Of a stretch of DNA of 64,000 bases, positions 8,219-16,513 are shown in pieces (the first letter of the stretch is position 1; each line of letters opens with the position of its first letter). Both the position numbers and the translations under genes were made by a program. The stretch covers positions 248,001-312,000 of the forward strand of contig CBDAQR010000004.1 in assembly GCA_965199055.1 (NCBI GenBank). The letters are read 5' to 3'. The notes under the pieces were generated by a model, which did no database searches, had not been told where the DNA came from, and worked only from the letters and a program-made list of their open reading frames with translations. Origin of the DNA: CBDAQR01 sp965199055. Lineage in GTDB: Bacteria > Pseudomonadota > Gammaproteobacteria > Pseudomonadales > Halieaceae.

Positions 8219-11022
8219 GTGATTACAAGGACACACTGAATCTGCCGCAGACCGGCTTCCCTATGAAGGCGAGCCTCGCCCAGCGCGAGCCGCAGCGTCT
8301 CAAGCAATGGCAGGAGCGGGATCTCTACGGTCAGGTGCGCGAAGCCAGCGCTGGTAAGCCGAAGTTTATATTGCACGACGGGCCTCCCTACGCCAACGGC
8401 GAACTGCACGTAGGGCATGCGGTGAACAAGATTCTCAAGGACATCGTGATCAAGTCGCGCACGCTTGACGGCTTCGATGCACCCTATGTCCCTGGCTGGG
8501 ATTGTCATGGCCTGCCGATCGAACTCAATGTAGAAAAGAAAGTCGGTAAACCCGGTGTCAAAATCAGCGCCGCTGAGTTCCGTGATAAGTGCCGAGCCTA
8601 CGCTGCCACCCAAATCGATGGTCAGCGTGAGGACTTTCAGCGCATGGGCGTGCTAGGAGAGTGGGATAACCCTTATCTGACGATGGATTTCGCCTTTGAG
8701 GCGAATATCGTCCGCACGCTGGGTGAGATTATTGCCAACGGTCATCTGCACAAGGGTTCCAAACCGGTGCACTGGTGTCTCGATTGCGGTTCGGCCCTCG
8801 CTGAAGCCGAGGTGGAGTATCAGGACAAAACATCGACTGCCATCGATGTGGCCTACCAAGCAGTGGACGCAGCAAAGCTGCTGTCTGCATTCGATGTCGA
8901 CGAGAGTTTTGCCAGCGTCGCCATTCCCATCTGGACTACGACACCATGGACCCTTCCAGCGAGTCTGGCGGTTAGCCTGCACCCCGCGCTCGAATATGCA
9001 CTGGTCGTGAACGGCGACAGCGCACTGGTATTGGCGAGCGAGTTGGTTGAAGCCGTCTGTGCACGCATTGGCTGGGATGATTATCGTGTGATTGCAAATA
9101 CCGCGGGCGCTTCGTTAGAAGGCCTGCTGCTGCAACATCCGTTTTACGATCGTCAGGTACCGGTAGTCGTAGGTGAGCATGTGACGACAGAAGCAGGTAC
9201 CGGGGCGGTGCACACGGCGCCCGGGCATGGCCAGGACGACTTTGCGATTGGCCAGAAATATGGCTTGGAAGTGCTCAATCCCGTAGGCGGCAATGGCGTG
9301 TATCTGCCTGATACTGAGATTTTTGGTGGCCAGCATGTTAGCAAGGCCAATGATTCCATCGTAGAACTGCTGCGAGAGAATGGCGCGCTGCTGTTTAGCG
9401 AGCCCTACCAGCACTCCTATCCCCATTGCTGGCGCCATAAGACGCCAATCTACTTCCGGGCCACCCCGCAGTGGTTTATCAGTATGGAACAGGCTCATCT
9501 GCTGAAAGACGCCTTGGCTGCTGTCGAAGATGTGCAGTTTGAGCCGGATTGGGGGCGCACGCGCATTGAATCGATGTTGGTGGATCGCCCCGACTGGTGT
9601 ATTTCGCGCCAGCGCACCTGGGGTGTGCCGATCACCCTATTTGTGCATAAGGAAACCAGTGAATTGCACCCCGACACTGATGCCCTGATGGAACAAGTGG
9701 CCGAGCGGGTGGAGCAAAACGGCATCGATGCATGGTTTGAGTTAGAGCCTGCTGAGCTGTTGGGTGACGATGCTGATCAGTACGAAAAGGTCACGGATAC
9801 CCTGGACGTGTGGTTTGACTCGGGTGTCACTCATGCCTGCGTATTGCGCAAGCGTGGCCAGCTCCAGTTTCCCGCCGATCTCTACCTGGAGGGTTCTGAC
9901 CAGCATCGCGGATGGTTCCAGTCGTCTCTGCTGACGGGTATTGGCGCGGCAGGTGCTGCACCCTACAAAGCGTTGCTCACGCATGGTTTCACCGTCGATG
10001 GCGAAGGGCGCAAGATGTCCAAGTCGCTCGGTAACGTCGTACCCGCGCGCAAGGCGATGAATGACCTGGGCGCGGATATCGTGCGCCTGTGGGTGGCTGC
10101 CACGGACTACCGCGGCGAAGTCGCGTATTCCGATGAGATCGTTAAGCGCACGTCGGATTCTTACCGCCGCATTCGCAATACGGCCCGATTCCTGCTGTCT
10201 AATCTGAACGGCTTCGATCCTGCGCAGCACGCGTTGCCCAGTGATGAGCTGCTGTCTCTCGATGCCTGGGTTATTGATGCCGCTGCTCGATTGCAGGAAG
10301 AAATCATCGAGGCTTACGATAAGTATCAGTTCCACCTGATCTATCAGAAATTGCACAATTTCTGTGTGACCGAGTTGGGCGGCTTCTACCTCGACATCAT
10401 CAAGGATCGCCAGTACACCACCCAGGCTGACTCGAAAGCACGCCGTTCAGCGCAGACAGCCCTCTACCACGTTGCCGAGGCGCTAGTGCGCTGGATCGCG
10501 CCTATTCTCAGTTTTACGGCCGATGAGATTTGGGAGAACCTGCCCGGAGAGCGCGAAGCGTCTGTGTTCCTGGTGGAGTGGTACCAGGGTTTAACGCGCA
10601 TGAGCGCCGATGCGGCTATGGGCGAAGACTACTGGTCGCAGGTCATTGAAGTTCGCGATGCGGTGAACCGCGAGCTGGAAAACCAGCGTAGTGAAGGAGT
10701 GATAAAAGGTAGTTTGGACGCCACTGTGACGCTCTACTGTAGCGACTCGCTCTTAGAGTCTCTGGCAACGCTGGGTGATGAGTTGCGTTTTGTGCTCATT
10801 ACCTCGGAAGCAACGTTGGCATCACTCGATGCGAAGCCGCAGGACGCGGCCTCGACCGAGGTTGAAGGACTGGCTCTGAGTGTGGTGCCTAGCAGCGCTG
10901 AGAAGTGCGAGCGTTGCTGGCATCGCCGCGGCGATGTCGGTGCATCGGAGCAGCATCCGACCCTGTGCGGGCGCTGTATTGAGAACGTGGATGGAGACGG
11001 TGAGCAACGCGAGTTTGCCTAA
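8215..11022 (+). CDS. ileS: Isoleucyl-tRNA synthetase
   Basis: Charges tRNA-Ile with isoleucine. The 935-residue length is normal for the bacterial type 1 enzyme. The class I signatures are HVGH at residues 65-68 (the HIGH motif) and KMSKS at 600-604. The editing domain lies between them. The C-terminal zinc finger has Cys898, Cys901, Cys918 and Cys921 (CERC...CGRC), characteristic of the eubacterial type that is usually sensitive to mupirocin (family knowledge, not testable here). It overlaps ribF at the 5' end and lspA at the 3' end. Confidence 0.98.
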   Translation: MSDYKDTLNLPQTGFPMKASLAQREPQRLKQWQERDLYGQVREASAGKPKFILHDGPPYANGELHVGHAVNKILKDIVIKSRTLDGFDAPYVPGWDCHGLPIELNVEKKVGKPGVKISAAEFRDKCRAYAATQIDGQREDFQRMGVLGEWDNPYLTMDFAFEANIVRTLGEIIANGHLHKGSKPVHWCLDCGSALAEAEVEYQDKTSTAIDVAYQAVDAAKLLSAFDVDESFASVAIPIWTTTPWTLPASLAVSLHPALEYALVVNGDSALVLASELVEAVCARIGWDDYRVIANTAGASLEGLLLQHPFYDRQVPVVVGEHVTTEAGTGAVHTAPGHGQDDFAIGQKYGLEVLNPVGGNGVYLPDTEIFGGQHVSKANDSIVELLRENGALLFSEPYQHSYPHCWRHKTPIYFRATPQWFISMEQAHLLKDALAAVEDVQFEPDWGRTRIESMLVDRPDWCISRQRTWGVPITLFVHKETSELHPDTDALMEQVAERVEQNGIDAWFELEPAELLGDDADQYEKVTDTLDVWFDSGVTHACVLRKRGQLQFPADLYLEGSDQHRGWFQSSLLTGIGAAGAAPYKALLTHGFTVDGEGRKMSKSLGNVVPARKAMNDLGADIVRLWVAATDYRGEVAYSDEIVKRTSDSYRRIRNTARFLLSNLNGFDPAQHALPSDELLSLDAWVIDAAARLQEEIIEAYDKYQFHLIYQKLHNFCVTELGGFYLDIIKDRQYTTQADSKARRSAQTALYHVAEALVRWIAPILSFTADEIWENLPGEREASVFLVEWYQGLTRMSADAAMGEDYWSQVIEVRDAVNRELENQRSEGVIKGSLDATVTLYCSDSLLESLATLGDELRFVLITSEATLASLDAKPQDAASTEVEGLALSVVPSSAEKCERCWHRRGDVGASEQHPTLCGRCIENVDGDGEQREFA

Positions 11023-11524
11023 GGGAGTTCGGCTCGGCCTCTACCTGGTTCTTGCGGTTGTAGTGATACTGCTGGACCAGTGGACCAAGAGTATGGCCGT
11101 GGCTCAGCTGGAGTACGGCCGGCCAGTGGCGGTGTTGCCGATATTGAACTTTACCCTGCAATATAACCCGGGGGCGGCGTTCAGTTTTCTCAGCGATGCG
11201 GGTGGCTGGCAGCGCTGGTTTTTCAGCGGCGTAGCGGCAGTGGTCAGCCTCGTCATTTTAGTCTGGCTGACGCGCTTGAAGCCCGAGGAATGGATGGTTG
11301 GCTTAAGCCTCAGCCTCATTCTTGCCGGTGCGGTGGGCAACCTATGGGACCGGCTGGTGTTGGGGCATGTGGTGGATTTCATATCGGTACACTACGAGGG
11401 GTCCTATTTTCCTGCTTTTAACGTGGCTGATTCGGCGATAACCGTGGGGGCAGTGCTAATGATTCTTGATGCAATACTGCAGTCGCGTCGCGAAGCCGCG
11501 GTAAATTCCAAAGAGGCGCAATGA
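10991..11524 (+). CDS. lspA: Lipoprotein signal peptidase (signal peptidase II)
   Basis: Inner-membrane aspartyl protease that cleaves the signal peptide from prolipoproteins. With the ATG at 10991 the protein has 177 residues and four membrane segments. Conserved boxes are visible: LDQWTK near the start, YNPGAAFSF, GNLWDRL with the first catalytic Asp, and FNVADSAI with the second. The start lies inside the ileS end (32-base overlap); a GTG at 11000 is the alternative. The stop overlaps the fkpB start. Likely clients in this window are BamD and the two lipoproteins at 50472 and 51895. Confidence 0.95.
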   Translation: METVSNASLPKGVRLGLYLVLAVVVILLDQWTKSMAVAQLEYGRPVAVLPILNFTLQYNPGAAFSFLSDAGGWQRWFFSGVAAVVSLVILVWLTRLKPEEWMVGLSLSLILAGAVGNLWDRLVLGHVVDFISVHYEGSYFPAFNVADSAITVGAVLMILDAILQSRREAAVNSKEAQ

Positions 11525-11979
11525 TGACTGATGCCGGAGTACCGGTCAGCGAGGGCACCCGGGTGTTCCTCAATTTTTCTCTGAGCCTTGAGGATGGTTC
11601 TGAGATAGATACCAATTTCAAGGGTGATCCCGTGGATTTCGTGGTGGGTGACGGTAGCCTCATGCCAGGCTTTGAGCGCCTGCTGTTTGGTATGTCAGCC
11701 GGGGAGCGTCACATCTTCTCCGTGGAGCCAGAAAACGCCTTTGGTATGCCCAATGACAGCAATGTCCAGGAAGTGCCGCGTGATCAGTTCGACGATGATG
11801 TGGACCTGGAAATTGGCCTGATGTTCTATTTTGCCGATGCCAGCGGTGGTGAGGTGCCCGGGTTGGTCATTTCCATCGATGAGGATTGGGTTACAGTCGA
11901 TTTCAACCACCCGTTGGCGGGCCGCACGATACTCTTTGACGTGATGATTCACCGCGTCGAGGCAGCGGAGCTACACTAG
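11521..11979 (+). CDS. fkpB: FKBP-type peptidyl-prolyl isomerase of the SlpA/FkpB type
   Basis: Small cytosolic prolyl isomerase and chaperone. The 152-residue protein has the FKBP half with DGSEIDTNF, then GDGSLMPGFERLLFGMSAGE, then an IF (insert-in-flap) domain as in SlyD/SlpA, and closes with HPLAGRTILFDVMIHRV. It lacks the histidine-rich metal tail of SlyD, and its position between lspA and ispH is the standard one for fkpB. Start ATG 11521 or 11524; the first overlaps the lspA stop. Confidence 0.92.
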   Translation: MMTDAGVPVSEGTRVFLNFSLSLEDGSEIDTNFKGDPVDFVVGDGSLMPGFERLLFGMSAGERHIFSVEPENAFGMPNDSNVQEVPRDQFDDDVDLEIGLMFYFADASGGEVPGLVISIDEDWVTVDFNHPLAGRTILFDVMIHRVEAAELH

Positions 11980-11983
11980 ATCT

Positions 11984-12946
11984 ATGGCTGAGCTCGAAAT
12001 CAAGATGGCCAACCCACGCGGTTTCTGTGCTGGCGTAGATCGTGCCATCGCCATCGTCGACCGCGCACTGGATGTTTTTGGTGCGCCTATCTACGTGCGC
12101 CATGAGGTGGTGCACAATAAATTTGTTGTTGATGGGCTTCGTCAGCGCGGCGCCGTCTTTGTTGACGAGCTGCAGGAGATACCCGACGACAGCATCGTTA
12201 TTTTCAGTGCCCACGGTGTGTCCCAGACGGTGCGTAATGAAGCCGCAGATCGGGGCCTTAAGGTGTTCGATGCCACTTGTCCGCTAGTGACCAAAGTCCA
12301 CATAGAGGTTGCGCGCTACTCCCGTGAGGGTCGTGAGTGCGTTCTCATCGGTCATCGAGGGCATCCTGAGGTTGAAGGCACTATGGGCCAGTACGACGAT
12401 GCTCAAGGGGGTGCGATTTACCTGGTTGAAGATGAAGCGCAGGTGGCGCAACTCGACGTGAGAGATCCTGAGCGGCTCGCCTATGTTACCCAGACGACCC
12501 TGTCGATGGATGATACTGCCAGGGTTATCGATGCCCTTCGCGCGCGATTTGCCAGTATTCAGGGGCCGCGCAAAGACGACATTTGCTATGCCACGCAAAA
12601 TCGACAGGATGCGGTCAAGGATCTCGCCGAAGATTGTGATCTGGTGCTGGTGGTGGGCTCCCCCAATAGTTCCAATTCCAATCGCCTGCGCGAGTTGGCG
12701 GAGCGTATGCAGGCCGAGGCCTACCTCATTGATGATGCCGGCGATATTGACCCGGTATGGCTCAAAGGCAAGCGTGCCATTGGCGTCACGGCCGGCGCGT
12801 CTGCGCCAGAGGTGTTGGTGCAGCAGGTCATCGAGGGGCTGCAATCGATGGGCGCTGCGGCTCCCAGAGAACTCGCTGGTCGCGAGGAGAACATCACCTT
12901 TTCCATGCCGCGAGAGCTTCGTATTCCCGCCACAGAGGTCGACTGA
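11984..12946 (+). CDS. ispH: 4-hydroxy-3-methylbut-2-enyl diphosphate reductase
   Basis: Last step of the MEP isoprenoid pathway, giving IPP and DMAPP with a 4Fe-4S cluster. The 320-residue protein has the three cluster cysteines Cys15 (PRGFCAGVDRA), Cys99 (DATCPLVTK) and Cys201 (DICYATQNRQ), the HEVVHN motif and the catalytic Glu in the HRGHPEVEGTMGQ segment. It ends the murJ-to-ispH run, only five bases after fkpB. The pilin genes that follow start 121 bases later. Confidence 0.97.
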   Translation: MAELEIKMANPRGFCAGVDRAIAIVDRALDVFGAPIYVRHEVVHNKFVVDGLRQRGAVFVDELQEIPDDSIVIFSAHGVSQTVRNEAADRGLKVFDATCPLVTKVHIEVARYSREGRECVLIGHRGHPEVEGTMGQYDDAQGGAIYLVEDEAQVAQLDVRDPERLAYVTQTTLSMDDTARVIDALRARFASIQGPRKDDICYATQNRQDAVKDLAEDCDLVLVVGSPNSSNSNRLRELAERMQAEAYLIDDAGDIDPVWLKGKRAIGVTAGASAPEVLVQQVIEGLQSMGAAAPRELAGREENITFSMPRELRIPATEVD

Positions 12947-12975
12947 ACCTCCGAAAAAGCGGAACTACGTCACAA

Positions 12976-12998
12976 AAACGGCCATTTTGTTGCCGTTT
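12976..12998. terminator. Weak hairpin between ispH and fimT
   Basis: AAACGGC (12976-12982) can pair with GCCGTTT (12992-12998) across a nine-base loop. No T-run follows, so termination is uncertain. A perfect 14-base palindrome, CTCCGGCGCCGGAG, lies at 13026-13039, just before the pilin operon, and could be a protein-binding site. Confidence 0.35.
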
Positions 12999-13067
12999 GT
13001 CCCCCTAATTGACCGTTTATCGGGGCTCCGGCGCCGGAGTCAGCCCATCCTGCTAGTCTTGCGCGAC

Positions 13068-13694
13068 ATGGTAAATCGGGGTCAGTCCTTGTCGACACCT
13101 CTTATACATTCTGATTACGGCTATACGCTGATGGAACTGGTGGTCACGCTGGCTATCGTGGGTATTGTCGCCACGCTGGCGGTGCCCAATCTGTCCGGCA
13201 TGATGGAGCGTAACCAGCGTAGTGCAGCGCTCAATAGCGGCTTTGCCATGCTCAACCTGGCGCGAAGTGAGGCCGTAACCCGGCAAACCAACGTGTCTGC
13301 CTGCTCCTCATCCAACCAGACCAGTTGTAACACTGACAACTGGGAAGACGGCTGGATAGTGTTTGTCGACGATGGCGAGGGCACGGGTGGCGTCGAAGCC
13401 GATGGTAATTTGAACGGCACAGAAGAGCGCATTCGGGTAGGGAACGCTGCCGGAGGCGACCTCACGATACGCTCACAGCCTACGTCCGGTGGGGATGCCG
13501 GCGCCTTTGTGTTTAACAGCGATGGTACGGTGAATGAGCGAGGCACATTGGCAGTCTGTATTGATACCACGGCCGCCAATGGTCGGGCTATTGTGCTGAA
13601 TATCTCCGGCCAGGCGCGACTGGCCACCGATGATACCGATGCCGATGATGACGCGGTTAATGGTCATCAGGGGACGAAAATCACATGCCCATGA
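13068..13694 (+). CDS. fimT: GspH/FimT-family minor pilin
   Basis: Type IV pilus minor pilin that primes pilus assembly. The 208-residue protein has an 18-residue leader ending in Gly18, then mature YTLMELVVTLAIVG with Glu at mature position 5, which is a prepilin peptidase site. A GspH-type C-terminal domain follows with disulfide-candidate cysteines. The frame is open from 12483, but that would lie within ispH, so the ATG at 13068 is chosen; it gives the standard leader. Its end overlaps the pilV start by ten bases. It is first in the fimT-pilV-pilW-pilX-pilY1-pilE order. Confidence 0.9.
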   Translation: MVNRGQSLSTPLIHSDYGYTLMELVVTLAIVGIVATLAVPNLSGMMERNQRSAALNSGFAMLNLARSEAVTRQTNVSACSSSNQTSCNTDNWEDGWIVFVDDGEGTGGVEADGNLNGTEERIRVGNAAGGDLTIRSQPTSGGDAGAFVFNSDGTVNERGTLAVCIDTTAANGRAIVLNISGQARLATDDTDADDDAVNGHQGTKITCP

Positions 13695-14230
13695 CCACGA
13701 CACCAAAAGTCAGCTCACAGAAGGGTTTCACGCTAATTGAGGTCCTTGTTGCCACGCTGGTACTCAGCGTCGGCATTATGGGGGTGGCTGCCATGCAGAT
13801 GGTGAGCTTCCAGACCAACCAAAGCGCCTATGCACGTTCCCACGCGATCTTCCTGGCGCAGGACATGTTCGATCGCATGCGCGCGAACCCGCGCGGATAT
13901 GCCACTACTACCGTGTACGACGATATTGATACCAGCGATTCCAACAAAACGCCGTCTAACCCGAACTGTATAACTGCTGCTGCGGGTTGTACGCCATTGC
14001 AAATGGGGCAACAGGACATACGTGAGTGGGCGCAGCATTTCTACAATGTCTCGAGTGCCAATGACTATCGACCAACCCTGCCCAATGGCCGCGGTCAGAT
14101 TGTGCGCACAGTGAACACCAATATCTTCACGGCGACGGTGAGCTGGGACGAGCGCGATTTTGACGCGGAGGGCAACCTGACCCGCACCATGAATACTCGC
14201 TCGGTCACGATTCAGGCAGAACTCAACTAG
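13685..14230 (+). CDS. pilV: Type IV pilus minor pilin PilV
   Basis: Minor pilin of the priming complex. The 181-residue protein has a 14-residue leader MPMTTTPKVSSQKG, then FTLIEVLVATLVLSVGIMG with Glu at mature position 5, the usual PilV N-terminus. The remainder is a Thr/Asn-rich globular domain with a CITAAAGC cysteine pair, as in the PilV family. A second ATG at 13691 would also work. It is followed 14 bases later by the original pilW start codon (14245). Confidence 0.92.
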   Translation: MPMTTTPKVSSQKGFTLIEVLVATLVLSVGIMGVAAMQMVSFQTNQSAYARSHAIFLAQDMFDRMRANPRGYATTTVYDDIDTSDSNKTPSNPNCITAAAGCTPLQMGQQDIREWAQHFYNVSSANDYRPTLPNGRGQIVRTVNTNIFTATVSWDERDFDAEGNLTRTMNTRSVTIQAELN

Positions 14231-14244
14231 GATAGATGCGACTC

Positions 14245-14273
14245 ATGAGAGCTGGAAAAACCCTACGTGCACT
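14245..14273 (+). pseudogene. pilW: Severed 5' end of pilW (original leader codons)
   Basis: ATG at 14245 begins MRAGKTLRAL and runs into the left end of the insertion sequence, where a stop (TAA) appears after 14 codons. Joining 14273 to 15469, which removes the IS and one copy of the CACT duplication, restores an uninterrupted frame MRAGKTLRALAFRQTRQRG followed by MSLTE. That is a normal basic prepilin leader. An AGGAT ribosome site lies just upstream. This fragment therefore marks the ancestral start of pilW. Confidence 0.88.
14270..14273. repeat. Target-site duplication, left copy
   Basis: CACT directly outside the left end of the IS, matching CACT at 15465-15468. A 4-bp duplication is typical of the IS407 group of the IS3 family. 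Confidence 0.85.
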
Positions 14274-14300
14274 TGTAAGTACCCCGTAAAATAGCGCCAC
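14274..14300 (+). repeat. Left terminal inverted repeat of the IS
   Basis: Begins TGTAAGTACCCC and ends GCGCCAC. Ten of the first 12 bases match the reverse complement of the right end, and the match resumes at the closing CCAC. Confidence 0.8.
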
Positions 14301-14347
14301 TCATACGTAGAAATTTCTATAAACTAACGTGATAGGAGTTTTTACAT

Positions 14348-14611
14348 ATGCGCAAATCGAAGTTCAGCGAAACGCAGATTGTGGCGTTTCTCAAACAAGC
14401 AGAAAGCGGAGTGCCGGTTCCGGACATATGTCGAGAGCATGGCATTGGACTCAGCACCTTTTACAAGTGGCGCTCTAAGTACGGTGGAATGGAAGCCTCC
14501 GATGTACGGCGGCTCAAGGAACTTGAAGAAGAGAACCGCAAGCTCAAGCAGATGTATGCCGATCTCAGCCTGAAGAGTCAGATGCAGGAAGAGATCATAA
14601 AAAAGCTTTAG
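14348..14611 (+). CDS. IS3-family transposase OrfA
   Basis: DNA-binding part of the transposase. The 87-residue protein has a helix-turn-helix (TETQIVAFLKQAES...DICREHGIGLSTFYKW-like) in the first 45 residues, then a leucine-zipper-like coiled coil LKELEEENRKLKQMYADLSL. A TAGGAG ribosome site precedes the ATG. The frame stops two codons after a slippery AAAAAAG; a -1 shift there would produce the full OrfAB transposase. Confidence 0.93.
   Translation: MRKSKFSETQIVAFLKQAESGVPVPDICREHGIGLSTFYKWRSKYGGMEASDVRRLKELEEENRKLKQMYADLSLKSQMQEEIIKKL
14599..14605 (+). promoter_or_regulatory. Programmed -1 frameshift heptamer A-AAA-AAG
   Basis: In the OrfA frame the bases read A AAA AAG (last base of ATA, then AAA, AAG). 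Slipping back one base continues into GCT TTA GGG in the OrfB frame with no stop. This is the classic IS3 arrangement for making OrfAB. Confidence 0.85.
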
Positions 14612-15423
14612 GGCCAGTCCATCGTCGGCAGTGGGTTGATCGTTTGCGCAAGGATTACCCTGTCAGCATTCGAGCGGCCTGTGGTGCAGCCGCGCTAAGT
14701 CGCACGGCGTATTACTACACGCCCAAGCGAGTAGATGATAGTGAGCTGATTGATGCGTTGCTGGCCTTGGTTGAGAAGCACCCTCGCTGGGGTTTTCCAA
14801 AGCTGTGTAAGCGGCTCAGAGCGTTGGGTAAACGTTGGAATCACAAACGGATTTACCGTGTTTATATGGAGTTAAAACTGAATATACGGCGTAAAGTAAA
14901 ACGCAGGATACCGAATAGGAATCCGTTGCCATTGCGCGTTCCTAGATCAGCCAATATCTGTTGGTCGATGGATTTTATGAGCGATACCTTGCGTCACGGT
15001 CATCGGTTTCGCACGTTCAATGTGGTTGATGATTTCAATCGAGAAGTGTTAGCGATAGATATCAATTCGGGCATTACTACGGAGCGAGTGATACATACAT
15101 TAGATCGTATTGCAGCCTGGCGAGGCTATCCCGCTATTATCAGGGTTGATAATGGCCCTGAATTTACATCAGGGGCGTTGGCTGAATGGGCGCAAGCGCA
15201 TGGAATTCAGATCGATTTCATCAAGCCCGGCAAGCCTTACCAAAATGGATTTATCGAACGTTTTAATCGCACGTATCGAGAGGAAGTATTGGACTTATAT
15301 CTGTTCGAGACATTGCAGGAAGTTCGAGAGATCACGGATGACTGGATCGTGTTGTATAACCATGAACGACCCCATGATGGATTGAACGATATGACACCCG
15401 TTCAATACCGAGAAGTGGCTTAA
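14605..15423 (+). CDS. IS3-family transposase OrfB (catalytic part of OrfAB)
   Basis: Integrase-like DDE catalytic domain. The frame continues from the OrfA slip site at 14605; a TTG at 14644 is the first possible independent start. An N-terminal HTH_21-like region (WGFPKLCKRLRALGK) is followed by the rve domain: the first Asp in SMDFMSD, the second in RVDNGPEFTS and the Glu in NGFIERFNRTYREEVLD. All three acidic residues are present and no stop interrupts the frame, so the enzyme should be active. Confidence 0.93.
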   Translation, partial: ALGPVHRRQWVDRLRKDYPVSIRAACGAAALSRTAYYYTPKRVDDSELIDALLALVEKHPRWGFPKLCKRLRALGKRWNHKRIYRVYMELKLNIRRKVKRRIPNRNPLPLRVPRSANICWSMDFMSDTLRHGHRFRTFNVVDDFNREVLAIDINSGITTERVIHTLDRIAAWRGYPAIIRVDNGPEFTSGALAEWAQAHGIQIDFIKPGKPYQNGFIERFNRTYREEVLDLYLFETLQEVREITDDWIVLYNHERPHDGLNDMTPVQYREVA

Positions 15424-15430
15424 TTTTTCT

Positions 15431-16510
15431 ATGAATGGGTGGTTAGCTGTTTGGGGTATCTACACACTCGCCTTCAGGCAGACTCGTCAGCGAGGTATGT
15501 CGCTGACTGAGCTGATGGTGGCCTTGGGTCTCGGCGCCTTTCTCATATTGGGTGTGGTCAACGTGTTCGTGTCGAACAAGGGGTCTACCCAGGTGGAGAC
15601 ATCCCTGGCGCGCCTGCAGGAGAACGGTCGCATTGCGCTGGATATGATGGCCGGGGATATCCGCAATGCGCTGTTCATGGGCTGTGCCAGCGCCAATTCC
15701 AATCCAACGGTGATGGCCAATAGCACCACCTGGACGGCACTACAGGGGTTTGAACGTACTGCCAGCGCCTGGAGTCCTGCTCTACCGGCTAATCTCAATG
15801 CCATCAACACCGAGAACCGGGTCGGCAGTGATGTGCTGAACCTACAAATGAGCATTCCTCAGACCGGTGGCCTGTCTAACTCCGTTAGAGTGGTGGCCAG
15901 CAGCACGTCGGTGTCGATCGCGAGCAATCCAGATTGCCTGGCGCTTAATGATCGAGTGGTGATCGCGAACTGTTCAGGTTCTCACCTGTTTCGGGTGACC
16001 AATGAGCCAGCCTGCGATGGCACAGCGACAACGCTGGCTTACGGCGCGTCCGGTAACACCACTATCTCCATGGATAGCGATTACGAAGTCGGTGCAAATA
16101 TATACGAGTTTCAGGACAAGACCTGGTATGTGGCGGATACCGGTCGTACTCGGCTGGAGGGTGCCGTACCGGTCTACGCGCTGATGGTGCGCGTTAATGG
16201 TGGGGCGGCTCAGGAAATGATTGAGGGCGTCGAGTACATGCAAATACAGTACAGTGAGCGGCTGGCTACCGGCAACACGCGTTATGTGTCGGCCAACGAT
16301 GCAAATCTTGATATGTCGCAGGTCGTTAGTATCCGCATCGCCCTGTTATTACAGAGTTTTGAACCGGTGCTAGACACCAACGACACCTTTGCTTACCAGG
16401 TGTTGGACCAGAGTATCGATAGCGCTGGTACCACCTTTACACACAATGGTGATCGCACCCTGCGCAGGGTGTTTACCAATACTTCTATTTTGCGTAATCG
16501 GGATATCTAG
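15431..16510 (+). CDS. pilW: Type IV pilus minor pilin PilW with IS-derived 5' end
   Basis: PilW belongs to the minor-pilin priming complex. The mature part is intact: MSLTELMVALGLGAFLILG after Gly22, with Glu at mature position 5, then a long PilW-type globular domain (about 337 residues). The insertion sequence removed the original first codons. The frame is now open from an ATG at 15431 within the IS right end, eight bases after the orfB stop, giving leader MNGWLAVWGIYTLAFRQTRQRG instead of the inferred ancestral MRAGKTLRALAFRQTRQRG. No clear ribosome site precedes this ATG, so expression may depend on re-initiation after orfB or may fail. Another ATG at 15497 would start exactly at the mature residue and lack a leader. 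Confidence 0.85.
   Translation: MNGWLAVWGIYTLAFRQTRQRGMSLTELMVALGLGAFLILGVVNVFVSNKGSTQVETSLARLQENGRIALDMMAGDIRNALFMGCASANSNPTVMANSTTWTALQGFERTASAWSPALPANLNAINTENRVGSDVLNLQMSIPQTGGLSNSVRVVASSTSVSIASNPDCLALNDRVVIANCSGSHLFRVTNEPACDGTATTLAYGASGNTTISMDSDYEVGANIYEFQDKTWYVADTGRTRLEGAVPVYALMVRVNGGAAQEMIEGVEYMQIQYSERLATGNTRYVSANDANLDMSQVVSIRIALLLQSFEPVLDTNDTFAYQVLDQSIDSAGTTFTHNGDRTLRRVFTNTSILRNRDI
15439..15464 (-). repeat. Right terminal inverted repeat of the IS
   Basis: Read on the minus strand it begins TGTAGATACCCC and ends CTAACCAC, matching the left end. The plus-strand bases of this repeat are now translated as the first codons of the reopened pilW frame. Confidence 0.8.
15465..15468. repeat. 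Target-site duplication, right copy
   Basis: CACT directly after the right end of the IS, identical to 14270-14273. Confidence 0.85.
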
Positions 16511-16513
16511 GTC

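Larger units (their letters stand above)
14274..15464 (+). mobile_element. Intact IS3-family insertion sequence (IS407-group-like), inserted in pilW
   Basis: The 1,191-bp element is bounded by imperfect inverted ends beginning TGTA and flanked by 4-bp CACT duplications. It carries orfA and orfB in -1 relation, joined by an A-AAA-AAG slippery heptamer, and all DDE residues are present, so it looks functional. Its base composition is visibly more AT-rich than the surrounding genes. It lies in the same direction as the pilus operon, inside the leader codons of pilW. The group assignment rests on the OrfA sequence, the ends and the duplication length, not on a database search. Confidence 0.92.
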
